From the NCBI GenBank assembly GCA_036186865.1, contig AP025055.1, positions 7,699,493 to 7,763,492 of the forward strand: a stretch of DNA of 64,000 nucleotides, read 5' to 3'. The notes beneath the pieces were generated by a model, which did no database searches, was not told the DNA's origin, and was given only the letters and a program-made list of their open reading frames with translations. This document shows positions 1 through 10,669 of this stretch, piece after piece. A program made the translations under genes and the position numbers. The number at the start of each line of letters is the position of its first letter. Position 1 is the first letter of the stretch. This DNA is from Eustoma russellianum (lineage: Eukaryota > Streptophyta > Magnoliopsida > Gentianales > Gentianaceae).

Positions 1-1268
1 CTAAACTTCAGTTTACCAATTTTGCCACCTTCCTAATATAACTTCTCGGACATATATTAATTCACGATTTCAACTGACAATTTAATCACATACATGTAAC
101 ATGTGTGTGTGTATATATATATTCCATAGCTAGATTACCCCACCGCAACAGTATTTCAGCCAACATTGTTCTCTGCACCCGAGCACAATCATTTAACACA
201 CGGCCATCCCACCCCTAAATATCACCTTTCGGCCGTTTATGTATTTAAGATTGCAAATAACAATTTAACTGCATGTAATAAGCATATTCCCATAAAATAT
301 ATATATGCACATAGAAGTTCACTCCACACTTGGCCCACCAACAGAATTGACGGCCTTCTTCATTTTTAAACTTATTGAAAATTCACCTACCCCTAAATAT
401 CCCCTCACAGCCTAACATATTTTTAGGTTTACACTTAACAATTTAAATACATATATATTGCATATTGTTATGAAATATAAATATGCACACGTAACAGAAA
501 ACTTCAGTTTCATATAACCCACCCCAACAACATCTTTCGGCCACCAACAGTTTCAGCATACGGATATACTTAAGCCTTACCAATTCTCAAGCAATTCTCA
601 CTACTTTCCATTTCATTGCATATACATGTGACCAATAAACTCACAACGTATCCCTTAATATTTACATGTGCAGGCCCAATGTTACTCATGTGACGATTCA
701 TCCAAAAGTTCAATAATCATCACCCGAACATATATATTTACATACTTTTCACAATTATAACAACTAAATACATATGCATACACGACATTACATATATATA
801 AACATCAAGTTATGAAACCAAAAATACATATGCATGATCCATAAATTATATACAAAATATACATGTTGAATTTGCAAAAGCGTAACGAGTACGGGTAGAG
901 TACTTACCTATTTCTTCTTTTCTTCTTCTCTTTTCTTTTTTTCCTTTCATCCTTTGGCAACCTAACTCTCAGCTTCTGTCTTTTATTTCTTTCATTTAGG
1001 TGCAACAACAGACGGATGAACATGTGTGGAGGGAAATGGCAGGAAAATTGTTTATTAAGTAAGGGAAACTTATGGGAAAAGATAATGGAGATAGAAATTA
1101 TGGGAAAAGATAATGGAGATAGTTATGAGTATTAAAAGAATGTAATGTGGGGGTTATGGAAGGGGAAAGGATGGTGGGGGTTATGGCATATTATCTTTTT
1201 TTTCTTTAGTTTACATCTACATGTGTAACATAATTATATATGTACAATTTTTTTTTCCGGCTACAACA
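1..1268 (-). repeat. Gypsy-1 3' LTR (partial)
   Basis: It is nearly identical to 7286-8436 plus 19867-19964, with scattered substitutions and a small local duplication near 1070-1120. The inner boundary is at 1268, where the minus strand starts TGTTGTAGCCGG. The left part is beyond the window. It keeps the uninterrupted version of the site into which SIRE-1 inserted in the other LTR, at about 1160-1175. Confidence 0.92.
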
Positions 1269-1281
1269 TACTCTCCTCCTT
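1269..1281 (-). other. Gypsy-1 polypurine tract
   Basis: On the minus strand AAGGAGGAGAGTA immediately precedes the TG of the 3' LTR, the expected place for the plus-strand primer of reverse transcription. Gypsy-2 has a matching AAGGAGGGTGGAA at its equivalent position. Confidence 0.8.
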
Positions 1282-1313
1282 ACAAAAAGTTTCGTCCTCG
1301 AAACTTACATACC

Positions 1314-2486
1314 TTATTCGAATAGATGCGGATACTTCTTTCGTACTTCTCCTTCAAGCTCCCATGTCGCCTCCCGCTCCGTATGGTTTGTCCACTGAAC
1401 CTTGACGTATGGAATGACTCGTCGTCTCAACACCTGATCTTTCTGATCTACGATGCGTACCGGTAGTTCTTCGTATGTCGCATCGCTCCTCACCTTAAGT
1501 GGTCGAGCTTCCAACACATGACTCGGATCAGGAACGTACTGCCTCAGATGCGACATGAAAAACATTGTGCACCAGTGATAACGCTGGAGGTAGCGCTAAC
1601 CGATATGCCAATGTCCCGATCCGCTCAAGCACCTCATACGGTCCAATATAGCAAGGGCTTAGCTTGCCTTTCTCTCCGAACCTCATGACGCCTTTCATCG
1701 GGGAAACCTTTAGGTGTACCTTTTCACCCACTACGAATTCCAATAGTCGCCTCTTGGAATCCGTCCAGCTCTTACTACGATCCTGAGCTACCTTGAGCCT
1801 TTCTCGATTGATCTTTACTTTCTCCAACGTCTGCTCAACTAGCTCGGGTCCAGTATAGACTTTTCTCCAACTTCATCCCAGTATAATGGAGATCGACACT
1901 TTCTTCCGTAGAGAGTCTCAAATGGTGCCATACCAATCGCGCTATGATGACTGTTATTATATGAAAATTCCATCAGCTTCACCATACTATCCAAGTTTCC
2001 TTTAAAGTCCAACACGCAGGCTGTCAACATGTCCTCTAGAGTCTGAATGGTTCTCTCTGACTGTCCATCTGTCTGGGGATGAAATACAGTACTCAATCTC
2101 AACTCGGTCCCTATAACTCGCTGATAAGCCATCCAAAATCGTGATGTGAATCTCGGATCTCGGTCCGATACAATGCTGACTGGCACTCCATGTAAGCTAA
2201 TGATGTTGTCCACATATAATGTCACCAACTTCTCCATCGTAGCTTCACTCGAAACTGGCAAGAAATGTGCAGACTTCGTCAGTCGATCCACAATCACCCA
2301 AATGACGTCGTTGCCGTTTCTCGTCTTAGGAAGCCTTATTACAAAATCCATCGTAATATGCTCCCATTTCCATACTGGTATCTCCAACGGCTGTAAGAGT
2401 CTACCTGGTCACTGATGTTCTGCCTTAACTTGCTAACAAACTAAACATCGGGCAATGAACTCAGCAATCTTGCGTTTCATATTGCT
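1314..2486 (-). pseudogene. Gypsy-1 integrase and chromodomain-like tail (disrupted)
   Basis: Integrase inserts the cDNA copy into host chromatin. The core includes the first Asp (MDFVIRLP), the second Asp (IVSDRDPRF) and the Glu (TDGQSERTIQ), all visible between about 2390 and 1840. Next come the GKLSPCYIGPYEVLERIG block (1528-1827) and a C-terminal chromodomain-like stretch (KVQWTNHTEREATWELE, 1314-1450). The frame is broken: stops near 2480-2400 interrupt the zinc-binding/core linker, another lies near 1838, and a frameshift lies near 1550. Both the catalytic triad and the tail are still readable, so decay is moderate. The terminal block is typical of plant chromoviruses. Confidence 0.85.
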
Positions 2487-3285
2487 CTACCAATAACTTT
2501 TCTTCAGCTCATTATACATCTTGGTGGCTCCAGGGTGAATTGACAGTCTTGAGTCGTGTGCTTCTTTCAGTATTTCTCTTCTGAGAGCTTCATCATTCGG
2601 CACACACAATCTCCCCTGAAACCAAAGACTCTCATCATCTAACACATGAAATCCTTCAACCTGTTCAATACGTAGTCTGTCTCGAATACTCTGAAGACTC
2701 CTATCCAGTTTCTGCGCCTCTTTAACTCGGTCCACTATAGTCGGCGTAATCACTAATGCTGCCAAAACATTCACCATGGAATCAACGATGTTCAAGACAA
2801 AATCTTCAATCTCTCTTTCTAGTGGAATCTGTCCGGCGTGGCTTGACTTTCTGCTCAATGCATCAGCCACCCTGTTCGCCTTTCTTGTATGGTAGTTGAT
2901 GGTGTGATCATAATCCTTAATCAGTTCCAGCCATCTTCTCTGCCTCATATTCAACTCCTTTTGTGTAAATAAGTATTTTAGACTCTTGTGATCGGTGTAA
3001 ACCTCACACTTTTCTCCATAAAGATAGTGTCTCCATATCTTTAGTGCAAACACTACTGCAGCAAGCTCCAAATCATGAGTGGTGTAGTTCTGTTCATACG
3101 GCTTCAACTCCCTCGATGCATAAGCAATTACTCGTCCGCTTTGCATCAATACGCATCCTAAGCCATTCTTTGAGGCATCACTGTATATCACAAACCCTTC
3201 ATTACCTGAGGGTTGTGCCAAAACTGGTGCAGTGGTTAACCTCTTCTTTAACTTAGTAAAGCTGTTCTCGCACTCAGAGGTCCAC
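2487..3285 (-). pseudogene. Gypsy-1 RNase H and integrase zinc-binding region
   Basis: A 244-residue open stretch (2487-3221) holds the RNase H domain that degrades RNA in RNA:DNA hybrids. Visible are YSDASKNGLGCVLMQ, the ELAAVVFALKIWRHYLYG helix, TDHKSL and VADALSRK. It is followed by the first half of the integrase zinc-binding domain (EAHDSRLSIHPGATKMY). It joins the RT through a frameshift near 3290 and ends at a stop after KKSYW. This region is continuous through GLGCVLM, exactly where Gypsy-2 carries a 70-bp intron. Confidence 0.88.
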
Positions 3286-4180
3286 TCAAACTTCGTCTTC
3301 TTCTGGGTGAGTTTGCTCAGTGGAGTCGGCGATCGTCAAGAACCCTTCAACAACCTTTCTGTAATAACTGGCGAGACCCAAGAAGCTTCTCACCTCGATA
3401 ACGTTCCCAGGCCTTGGCCACTCGATAATCGCCTCGATCTTCTTTGGATCCACCGAGATACCTTTTTCAGAAACTACATGACCTAGAAACGTCACGTTTT
3501 TCAGCCAGAACTCATATTTACTGAACTTTGCATATAACTTCTTCTTCCTCAGAATTTCCAGCACTTCTTGCAAATGTCCAGCATGAGTCTCCTTGTCAGG
3601 TGAATATATCAGGATATCGTCGATGAACACTACAACAAACTTGTCCAGCTAATCCCTGAATACGGTGTTAATCAAGTCCATAAAAGCTGCTGGGGCATTT
3701 GTCAATGCGAAAGGCATCCCCAAGAACTCATAATGCCCGTATCTCGTGCGAAATGCCGTCTTCGCTATGTCTTCTGCCTTAATCCTCAATTGATGATATC
3801 CTGATCTCATATCAATCTTTGTGAACACGTTAGCACCCCTCAACTGATCTAACAAGTCATGGATCCATGGTAGCGGATATCTGTTCTTGATCGTGATCTT
3901 GTTCAGCTCACGATAATCTATGCATAGCCTCACGCTACCATCTTTCTTCTTTACGAATAACACCGGTGCTCCCCATGGTGAAACGCTGGGTCTGATGAAT
4001 TTTCGATCAGCAGCTCCTGTAACTGCTTTTTCAACTCCTTTAGTTCTGCCGGTGCCATCCTGTAAGGTGCTTTAGATATCGGTTCTACTCCAGGTATCAA
4101 ATTGATCTCAAACTCAACTTCTCTGCTAGGTGGCAATCCTGGTAACTCCTCAGGGAAGACATCTTTAAACTCATTCACCA
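3286..4180 (-). pseudogene. Gypsy-1 reverse transcriptase (disrupted)
   Basis: The RT domain spans several frames. The linker with VFPEELPGLPPSREVEF and MAPAELKELKKQL lies at 3951-4180. The fingers and palm, with KKDGSVRLCIDYRELNK and KIDMRSGYHQ, lie at 3649-3963. The catalytic FIDD box and GHVVSEKGISVDPKK lie at 3286-3630. A frameshift near 3960, a stop at about 3649 and another frameshift near 3320 break the frame. The catalytic Asp pair is intact, so inactivity comes from frame damage and not from loss of the active site. Confidence 0.9.
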
Positions 4181-4677
4181 CTAGTATGTCATCATAGAGG
4201 GCGCTTTCTGTTCACTATCCATGGTATATACAAGAAATCCTTCGTTCCCTTTTCTGAGTGCCTTGTGAGCTTGTGCTGCTGTCAAGTAGATGTTTTGGGG
4301 CAACTTCTTCAGCTTGGTATTCCCCTGAAAAGTGAACTCTTCCTTAATGGGGTCCTTAAACACCACTCGCTTCTGACGGCAGTCGATATGCGCATGATAT
4401 CTTGCCAATCAATCCATTCCCAATATGATATTGAACTCACTCATCTGGATTGGTATTAGTGCTGCATCAAAGGTGCGGTCCTCCATCTTCAGCTCACAGT
4501 TCTTGTTCAAATGGTGTGAAATAATCACCTGATCTCCAGCTACTAGAACTCGGTAAGGATTATCTAGCCATTCATGGTAACTCTCTAAGTTCTTGACAAA
4601 CCTCTTGGCAACGAACGAGTGGTTCGCACCACTATCGAACAATACGTTCGCCGATACTTTGTTTACTAATATAGCGC
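4181..4677 (-). pseudogene. Gypsy-1 aspartic protease (disrupted)
   Basis: The retropepsin-like domain starts right after the candidate intron with AILVNKVSANVLFDSGANHSF, in which DSGA is the active-site motif. It continues through ALIPIQMSEFNIILGMD to the linker that leads into RT. A TGG-to-TGA change at about 4409 puts a stop directly after GMD, where the family normally has Trp. The domain would cut the Gag-Pol precursor. The exon start is assigned from reading-frame continuity with gag across 4678-4766. Confidence 0.85.
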
Positions 4678-4766
4678 CTAACATGTTTAGGGGTTAAATG
4701 CATAATTACATATATATATATATATACACACACATTATCAATTAAACACTTAAAATTAAAGCATAC
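4678..4766 (-). other. Candidate spliceosomal intron between gag and protease in Gypsy-1
   Basis: On the minus strand the coding frame reads VVT then a G split by ACAG|GTATGC, 89 bp later ends in CATGTTAG|GCGC, and resumes as AILVNKV. The interval is very AT-rich, with a (TA)n run around 4708-4726. Removing it gives a phase-1 junction that restores Gly-Ala. Gypsy-2 has an unrelated 109-bp interval at the same codon. Splicing itself is inferred. Confidence 0.7.
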
Positions 4767-5814
4767 CTGTGACAACGTTGTTTGTCCCCTGCACGTCAGT
4801 GTCTTCCATCACGTGCACTCGGGCGTTGGGCCGTGGTCGCCCTCCCTGTGCCTGTTATGGGGTAGGTCCCTGTTGTTGTCTTCTCGGCTTAGGGCAATCT
4901 CGGTACATATAACCCATCTTTCAACAATTGAAGCATGCGCCCACTTTCTTCCAACACTCACCTGCGTGCGGTCGGCCACAAATAGGACATGGGGGATTCA
5001 CCGCTGGATGGTTATTCTTCGGCTGCTGTGGCTGCGGTCGTTGCTGCGGCTGCTGCTGAGGTCGCAGCTGACTCGTCTGCCCCATCCTTGGCACCTTGAC
5101 CCATCTCCCGGGTCTACCGATGGTCATCTCTCGGGGCCGCTTACCCCTGTTCTCCTCATCACGCCGCTGAATATCACTCTCCACATGGTAGCAGGCGTCC
5201 AACAGCTCTCCAAAATCTCTGGCATTCGCATTAACCACTCTGGTACGAATGCATGAAAGCAGACCTCTCACAAACTTCACCATCCTGAGGTGCATGCCGC
5301 CTATGACAGACGGCACGTACCTCCCCAGAGCATTAAACTGGTTGGCATACTCAGCCACTGACATGTCTGGCCCCTGTCTCAGCGACTCGAAGGCCCCTAT
5401 CTTCTGCAACGTCACAGAAGGCAAAATGTAAAACTTCCGGAACTCCTCCCTGAATCTCACCCAACTGACCGGCTGTGGCAGATCCATCAGTGTAGTAGTC
5501 CACCACTTATCATCCTCTCCAATGAAAAACGGCCAGATCACCATGGACTTCATTTCCTCCGGCACCTGTAACAATGCGAAGTTATTCTCCACTTCGCTTA
5601 GCCACCTGTCAGCATCGTCTGGACTAACGCATCCGTCAAATGTCAGAACATGAACCCGCTTCATCTCTCTATAACAATATCAGGTCCCATGTTGCTGCTA
5701 TGGTGGAACAGCCTGACTGACTGCTTGACCCATCTGTATAAAAGCATCGACCAGTGCCTGTGGTAAAGCACTCTGATCCTGACCCTGACTGTCGTTCCCA
5801 TTACCGCTCTGCAT
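4767..5814 (-). pseudogene. Gypsy-1 gag (two in-frame stops near the N-terminus)
   Basis: Gag builds the virus-like particle and binds the RNA. I place the start at the ATG at 5814 (MQSGNGNDSQ), since it is in frame with the long open stretch 5664-4921 and follows an acceptor-like ATTACAG a few bases upstream. The retrotransposon gag fold is recognisable from WLSEVENNFALLQVPEE through WWTTTLMDLP to VAEYANQFNALGRYVP. A Gln/Pro-rich linker and a CCHC knuckle (CPICGRPHAGECWKK, then CFNC) follow. Two stops, TAG and TGA, lie within the first 45 codons. The 3' end runs to the intron donor at 4766. Confidence 0.85.
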
Positions 5815-6071
5815 ATTTACTGTAATGTGACAAGTTATACAGTTTAATTACATTTCAAATAATGAAACGTTTACAGTGATCAGACTATGTGACATATAAA
5901 AATGTTATCAAAACTTAAATAAAACACGTAACCACTATCGCCTAGTATCATGGGTGTGCGTGTCTCTCAACTGATCATCCATTAAGTCCAAGATCAATAC
6001 TTATGTTCATTCATCACTTAGTTCTACGATCATGGCTTAAATCTACACTTCCGTCTTGCATCTAGAGCCAT
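5815..6071 (-). other. Gypsy-1 5' leader
   Basis: This is non-coding sequence between the primer-binding site and the gag ATG. Its 3' end on the minus strand, CACATTACAG just before the start codon, looks like a splice acceptor. The Gypsy-2 leader ends in the same way (GATTTTGCAG directly before ATG). I see no reading frame in it. Confidence 0.5.
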
Positions 6072-6083
6072 GCTCTGATACCA
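6072..6083 (-). other. Gypsy-1 primer-binding site
   Basis: The minus strand reads TGGTATCAGAGC, the standard complement to the 3' end of plant initiator tRNA-Met, two bases inside the LTR end at 6086. Confidence 0.92.
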
Positions 6084-6391
6084 CCTGTAGCGACCTGTCC
6101 TGAGCCCTATTACCCAAAACGACTCACCCGCCATATTTCGCTAAGCAAAATACAAGGCGTCGAAATCGATACAAAAACACGTCAGCAATGTGACGTAAAT
6201 CGATGCCAGCGGAAGTCAAATTAAAACCTCGAAATCATCATATTTAATAAGTATGGTTTAATGGTCTTGGAAACATAAAGCCGGTATAATAGTCTTACAC
6301 AACCCAAAGGTAGTAAACTAAATATCTGAAAGTACATCAATGTCAAATCTATAAAGTGTCATGACTAGATCCTCGTAGAGCCTCGAAGTCC

Positions 6392-6438
6392 TCACTCCTG
6401 GTCATCATCAATGTAAACAAAGTCGTACTCATGATCCT
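6392..6438 (-). other. Acidic micro-exon candidate in the Gypsy-1 LTR
   Basis: On the minus strand a pyrimidine-rich TATATTTTCCAG is followed by a short open frame ending at TGA, which reads DHEYDFVYIDDDQE in the phase that takes one base from an upstream exon. The Gypsy-2 LTRs have EPGYDMILIEDDGEW in the same phase after TTTTGCAG. The shared upstream block GGTTACTTGCTAG supports homology. Whether this is translated or spliced is unknown. Confidence 0.5.
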
Positions 6439-6689
6439 CTGGAAAATATAAGAAAGTATGGTATGAGCGACACTTCACCTAGCAAGTAACCTGCAGTACA
6501 CGCCACGGGATCATACACGCGGAAACAGATGTAATAACAAAATAACAATAACATATAAGATAATCAAGTTTCCATTCACAAATATTTTTACCTTTGTAAC
6601 CTTACGATAACACTACCTATTAATCAACGATATCAACAGATGAATAACACACAGAGTTAGTCTAAGGTTAGTCACAATCAAAAAAATCT

Positions 6690-6830
6690 GATGATGCAAT
6701 TTTTAAAACGATGCGATGCAAAACGATAACGATGTGATGTGATAAAGATATCGATAATGATGCGATAACGATAACGATAACGATGCGATAACGATAATGA
6801 TACCGATGTGATGACGATGCGTTGGCTATA
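6690..6830 (+). repeat. Degenerate GATAAC/GATGCG simple repeat
   Basis: Runs of CGATAACGATAA and CGATGCGATG alternate for about 140 bp inside the Gypsy-1 LTR. They look like a decayed microsatellite; no function is apparent. Confidence 0.7.
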
Positions 6831-6893
6831 GCACTTTCCTTACAAGTGACCTATATCATAAGACTTATGGATTGATCTCCCAATGGTCGATGT

Positions 6894-6993
6894 GTCCAGA
6901 CGGCCTATCGATATAGTCATATGTGCCTGGACGGCCCAATTGGCGGTCATATGTGTCCGAGCGGCCTATCGATATAGTCATATGTGCTCGGAC
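6894..6993. repeat. Two related hairpins with compensatory arms in the Gypsy-1 LTR
   Basis: The arms GTCCAG (6894-6899) and CTGGAC (6927-6932) pair. One 61-bp period later GTCCGAG (6955-6961) pairs with CTCGGAC (6987-6993). The spacer CGGCCTATCGATATAGTCAT is shared. The arm sequence changed on both sides in step, so pairing is kept. Confidence 0.65.
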
Positions 6994-8431
6994 GTCCCGT
7001 TTGTTCGGAACCAATCCAGCTTAACGATATATTTCTCTTGTAAGGATGAATTTCGCAATATGCATGATTTTTAAAAGCAATTTCTAAAATATTCGATTTT
7101 ACCAAAACAATTCAAGTACCAATATATACCTGGTGCAATATCCAATACCGATCACCAATGTAGCAAATCGCAAAATATCAGATTAGTCCAAAACTACACA
7201 ATTTCAAAAATCCATAACAAATATACTCTTACATATTTCATATCCTAAGAATTCATATACTTCTAAAATTATACCCTAACTAATGCTAAACTTCAGTTTA
7301 CCAATTTTGCCACCTTCCTAATATAACTTCTCGGACATATATTAATTCACGATTTCAACTGACAATTTAATCACATACATATAACATATGTCTATATATA
7401 TATATTCCATAGCTAGATTACCCCACCGCAACAGTATTTCAGCCAACACTGTTTTCTGCACCCGAGCACAATCATTTAACACACGGCCATCCCACCCATA
7501 AATATCACCTTTCGGCCGTTTATGTATTTAAGATTGCAAATAACAATTTAACTGCATGTAATAAGCATATTCCCTTAAAAAATATGTATGCACATAGAAG
7601 TTCACTCTACACTTGTCCCACCAACAGAATTGTCGGCCTTCTTCATTTTTCAACATATTGAAAATTCACCTACCCCTAAATATCCCCTCACAGCCTTACA
7701 TATTTTTAGGTTTACACTTAACAATTTAAATACATATATATTGCATATTGCTATAAAATATAAATATGCACACGTAACAGAAAACTTCAGTTTCATATAA
7801 CCCACCCCAACAACATCTTTCGGCCACCAACAGTTTCAGCATACGGATATACTTCAGCCTTACCAATTCTCAAGCAATTCTCACTACTTTCCATTTCATT
7901 AAATATACATGTGACCAATAAACTCACAACGTATCCCTTAATATTTACATGTGCAGGCCCCATGTTACTCATGTGACGATTCATCCAAAAGTTCAATAAT
8001 CATCACCCGAACATATATATTTACATACTTTTCACAATGATAACAACTAAATACATATGTATACACGACATTACATACGTATAAACATCATGTTATGCAA
8101 CCAAAAATACATATGCATGATCCATGAATTATATACAAAATATACATATTGAATTTGCAAAAGCGTAACGAGTACGGGTAGGATACTTACCTATTTATCC
8201 TTTTCTTCTTCTCTTTTCTTTTATTTTCCTTACTTCCTTTGGCAGCCTAACTCTTAGCTTCTTTCTTTTATTTCTTTTGTTTAGGTGCAACAACAAACGG
8301 ATGAACATGTGTGGAGGGAAATGGCAGGAAGATTGAGTATTAAGTAAGGGAACTTGATAGAAATTATGGGAAAAGATAATGGGGATAGTTATGAGTATTA
8401 AAGGAATGTAATGTGGGGGTTATGGAAGGGG

Positions 8432-8436
8432 AAAAG
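8432..8436. repeat. SIRE-1 target site duplication, left
   Basis: AAAAG directly precedes the TGTAGAG start of the SIRE-1 5' LTR and is repeated at 19862-19866. The Gypsy-1 LTR sequence resumes immediately after the second copy. Confidence 0.95.
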
Positions 8437-8660
8437 TGTAGAGAAAAGGGGGTTTGAGTGATTTCAAAATATGTGATTTAAATGCATGACATACACAAAA
8501 ACGTGCATGATATATACATGTATGCATGATACGTTGCTTACTACTTGCCTTATTTAGCTTGTATATAATGTTGCCGTACTAACAAGCCATGAAGCGTTAA
8601 AGCTTACATCATATGGCAAACATTTTTTGTGTTTATACTATTTTCAGGTGCCACCATTAA

Positions 8661-8709
8661 TGAACTAAACTAGTTCATTAAGTGAAGTACTTAGTTTATT
8701 AAACTAAGT
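8661..8709. repeat. Paired hairpins near the start of the SIRE-1 LTR
   Basis: TGAACTA pairs with TAGTTCA (8661-8677), and ACTTAGTTTA pairs perfectly with TAAACTAAGT across one base (8689-8709). The same structure is present in the 3' LTR near 17041-17098 and, more diverged, in the solo LTR near 24840-24910. Confidence 0.75.
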
Positions 8710-9725
8710 AGTTCATTAAAAGAAGCTACATTTGGAAAAGGCACAAAGGCAACAAGGATAAGGAAGGAAAGTTTTCTCCTCCTCCCCTCATTAATATATA
8801 CACGCCATACACACATATATGTACATATATTTTCAGATTTTTTTAAAAAAGCACATACACATATATTCCAATGTACTACCGACATATTATATATTTTACG
8901 TACGTACGTTAATGTCACACCACTACACTTAACTCATATTTATGAGTATATTCAGGTCTTATATCATATGATATAAGTCATGGTGATGACAAATTAAATA
9001 CGACACGTTAAAAGGTTCTAAACCGAAAATTGTCGTATTGGGTGAATACCGAAACTTCGCCAACGTGTCATGTACTTGCCATAAATAGATGGCCAGCCCC
9101 TACATCTCAAAAATACTCAAAAATTTCGTGGGTTTGAGAATATTTTCAGCCAAAAATACTTTCCATGTTGGCACACACAAATCACCCCACATTAAGGCCA
9201 AAATATAAAGATTCCAATTTTAATTTTGTCACATGTTAATGGCGCCACTTTAGACCAGCCAAGTGCTGAGATTTAAAGTATATATTATATATATTATGTG
9301 TAACATAATATATATAACATGTGCAAAAAGTTAGAATTTAATTGGAGAAAAATCGGGTAATCGATAAACATCAAAAATTCGGTTTTCTACGTACACAACA
9401 CATGGAATATTTTTGGCACATCATACGACACGTATCTAGACACTTTTTACACATGTCATAAATCCTAAAGTGTTCTGGAAAATTAAATTAAGGGATGATT
9501 GGAATATAACATGTGTATATTATTACATGTGCACTATTTTACAAAGTTAGCAAAAATAAATTTCAGCACATACATATACATTATCCAACGTCCCTACAGC
9601 TGAGATGTAGCTTATGTGGAGCCTTGTTGGCATATTGATTGGTCAAGAATCAATCATGCAATGTTGGTGAAATAAAGAAAGGAGCTACAAATGGTAAGGT
9701 TTCAAACTTTGTTACATTTAAAGCA

Positions 9726-10075
9726 CATGCTGAAAATTTCAGCATGTTGAAATAGGCTGGCCGATTTTTGTAGTTTAATGAGACATATTTTATCATCTTG
9801 AATTATGTGATTGATTGGAAAAAGAAATGAAAGCAATTTGAATATTTTTCAAAGTCATAAAGAGTGATATTTTATATATCACTCATGCTGAAATTTTTCA
9901 GCTTGTGTGTGATATGTCTTGGCCGAATGTAAGGTCATAAGGGTGTCCAAATTCATTTCCAATTTGATAAGGATATTTGCTATCAATTAATGATTTATTT
10001 TAAAAAGAAAAATCAAGAGAAATGGTAGTATTTTAAACTTTACCTCCATGTATCACATGCTGAAAATTCAGCATG
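9726..10075. repeat. Three CATGCTGAAA palindromes with GGCCGA boxes in the SIRE-1 LTR
   Basis: Palindromes centred on CATGCTGAAA / TTTCAGCATG arms occur at 9726-9746 (perfect 10-bp arms), 9884-9905 and 10056-10075. Each is followed about 10-30 bp downstream by GGCCGAT or GGCCGAA. The three copies recur at 18106, 18264 and 18436 in the 3' LTR. Confidence 0.8.
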
Positions 10076-10168
10076 GTAAACACTCATTATGGCCGATTTT
10101 TTGCCTTGGTAAGGAAGAATTTTGTCTTGCAAAATTTATGTGACAATCTTGTGTATTATGGAAATTAT

Positions 10169-10270
10169 TCTATGTTGATTTTGGCACATGTTTTGAGTGA
10201 TATATTCAGATTTTNNNNNNNNNNTCTATGTTGATTTTGGCACATGTTTTGAGTGATATATTCAGATTTT
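10169..10270 (+). other. Assembly gap (10 N at 10215-10224) with flanking false duplication
   Basis: The 46 bp at 10169-10214 are identical to the 46 bp at 10225-10270 on the other side of ten Ns. The 3' LTR has this stretch once, near 18550. This is the signature of two overlapping contig ends joined without merging. Confidence 0.93.
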
Positions 10271-10642
10271 TTTAAGTCATCAATGATGACAGCATCCAAC
10301 CTATCATGAAGTGTCAAGTAAGCAAAGCTTAAATGATCATCCAATGAGAAGGAGACAAGTAAGCAAGACCATGTCACAATGATGTCTTACATTCTCCCAA
10401 GGATTTAGAAGATAATTTAAAGAGGGGAAGGATACCAAGGGGGGCGGCTGCAAGGCTTAAAAGGAAAGAAGATGAGCAAAAACAAGACAAGCACAAGCAT
10501 TGCAAAATCAAAGTGATCAAACGCCTATCTCTTCCTCTTCTACATTCTCTTTCTTTCTTTCTTCTTGAAAGCCTATTGTATTCATATTTTTTAATCTTGA
10601 ATAGTCTTGATATAGACCACCACATATTCCATATCTTTGTAA

Positions 10643-10669
10643 AAGATTGATCAAGGTGTGATCAATCTT
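10643..10669. repeat. Perfect 11-bp inverted repeat in the SIRE-1 LTR
   Basis: AAGATTGATCA and TGATCAATCTT are separated by AGGTG. The 3' LTR copy near 18965 has changes in one arm, so perfect pairing is not maintained. Confidence 0.7.

Larger units (their letters stand above)
6086..8436 (-). repeat. Gypsy-1 5' LTR, main part
   Basis: This long terminal repeat is continued at 19867-19964 after the SIRE-1 insertion; together they are about 2.45 kb. It contains an acceptor-like site with a short acidic reading frame (6392-6438), an (ACGATA)-type simple repeat (about 6690-6830) and two hairpins (6894-6993). On the minus strand it ends TCGCTACA next to the primer site. The segment from 7286 matches 1-1268. 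Confidence 0.93.

Noticed and set aside
4813..5256. 147-residue plus-strand frame
   Set aside because: Antisense to Gypsy-1 gag; no recognisable domain.
10165..10377. Frame reading through the N gap
   Set aside because: Spans undetermined bases and the false duplication.
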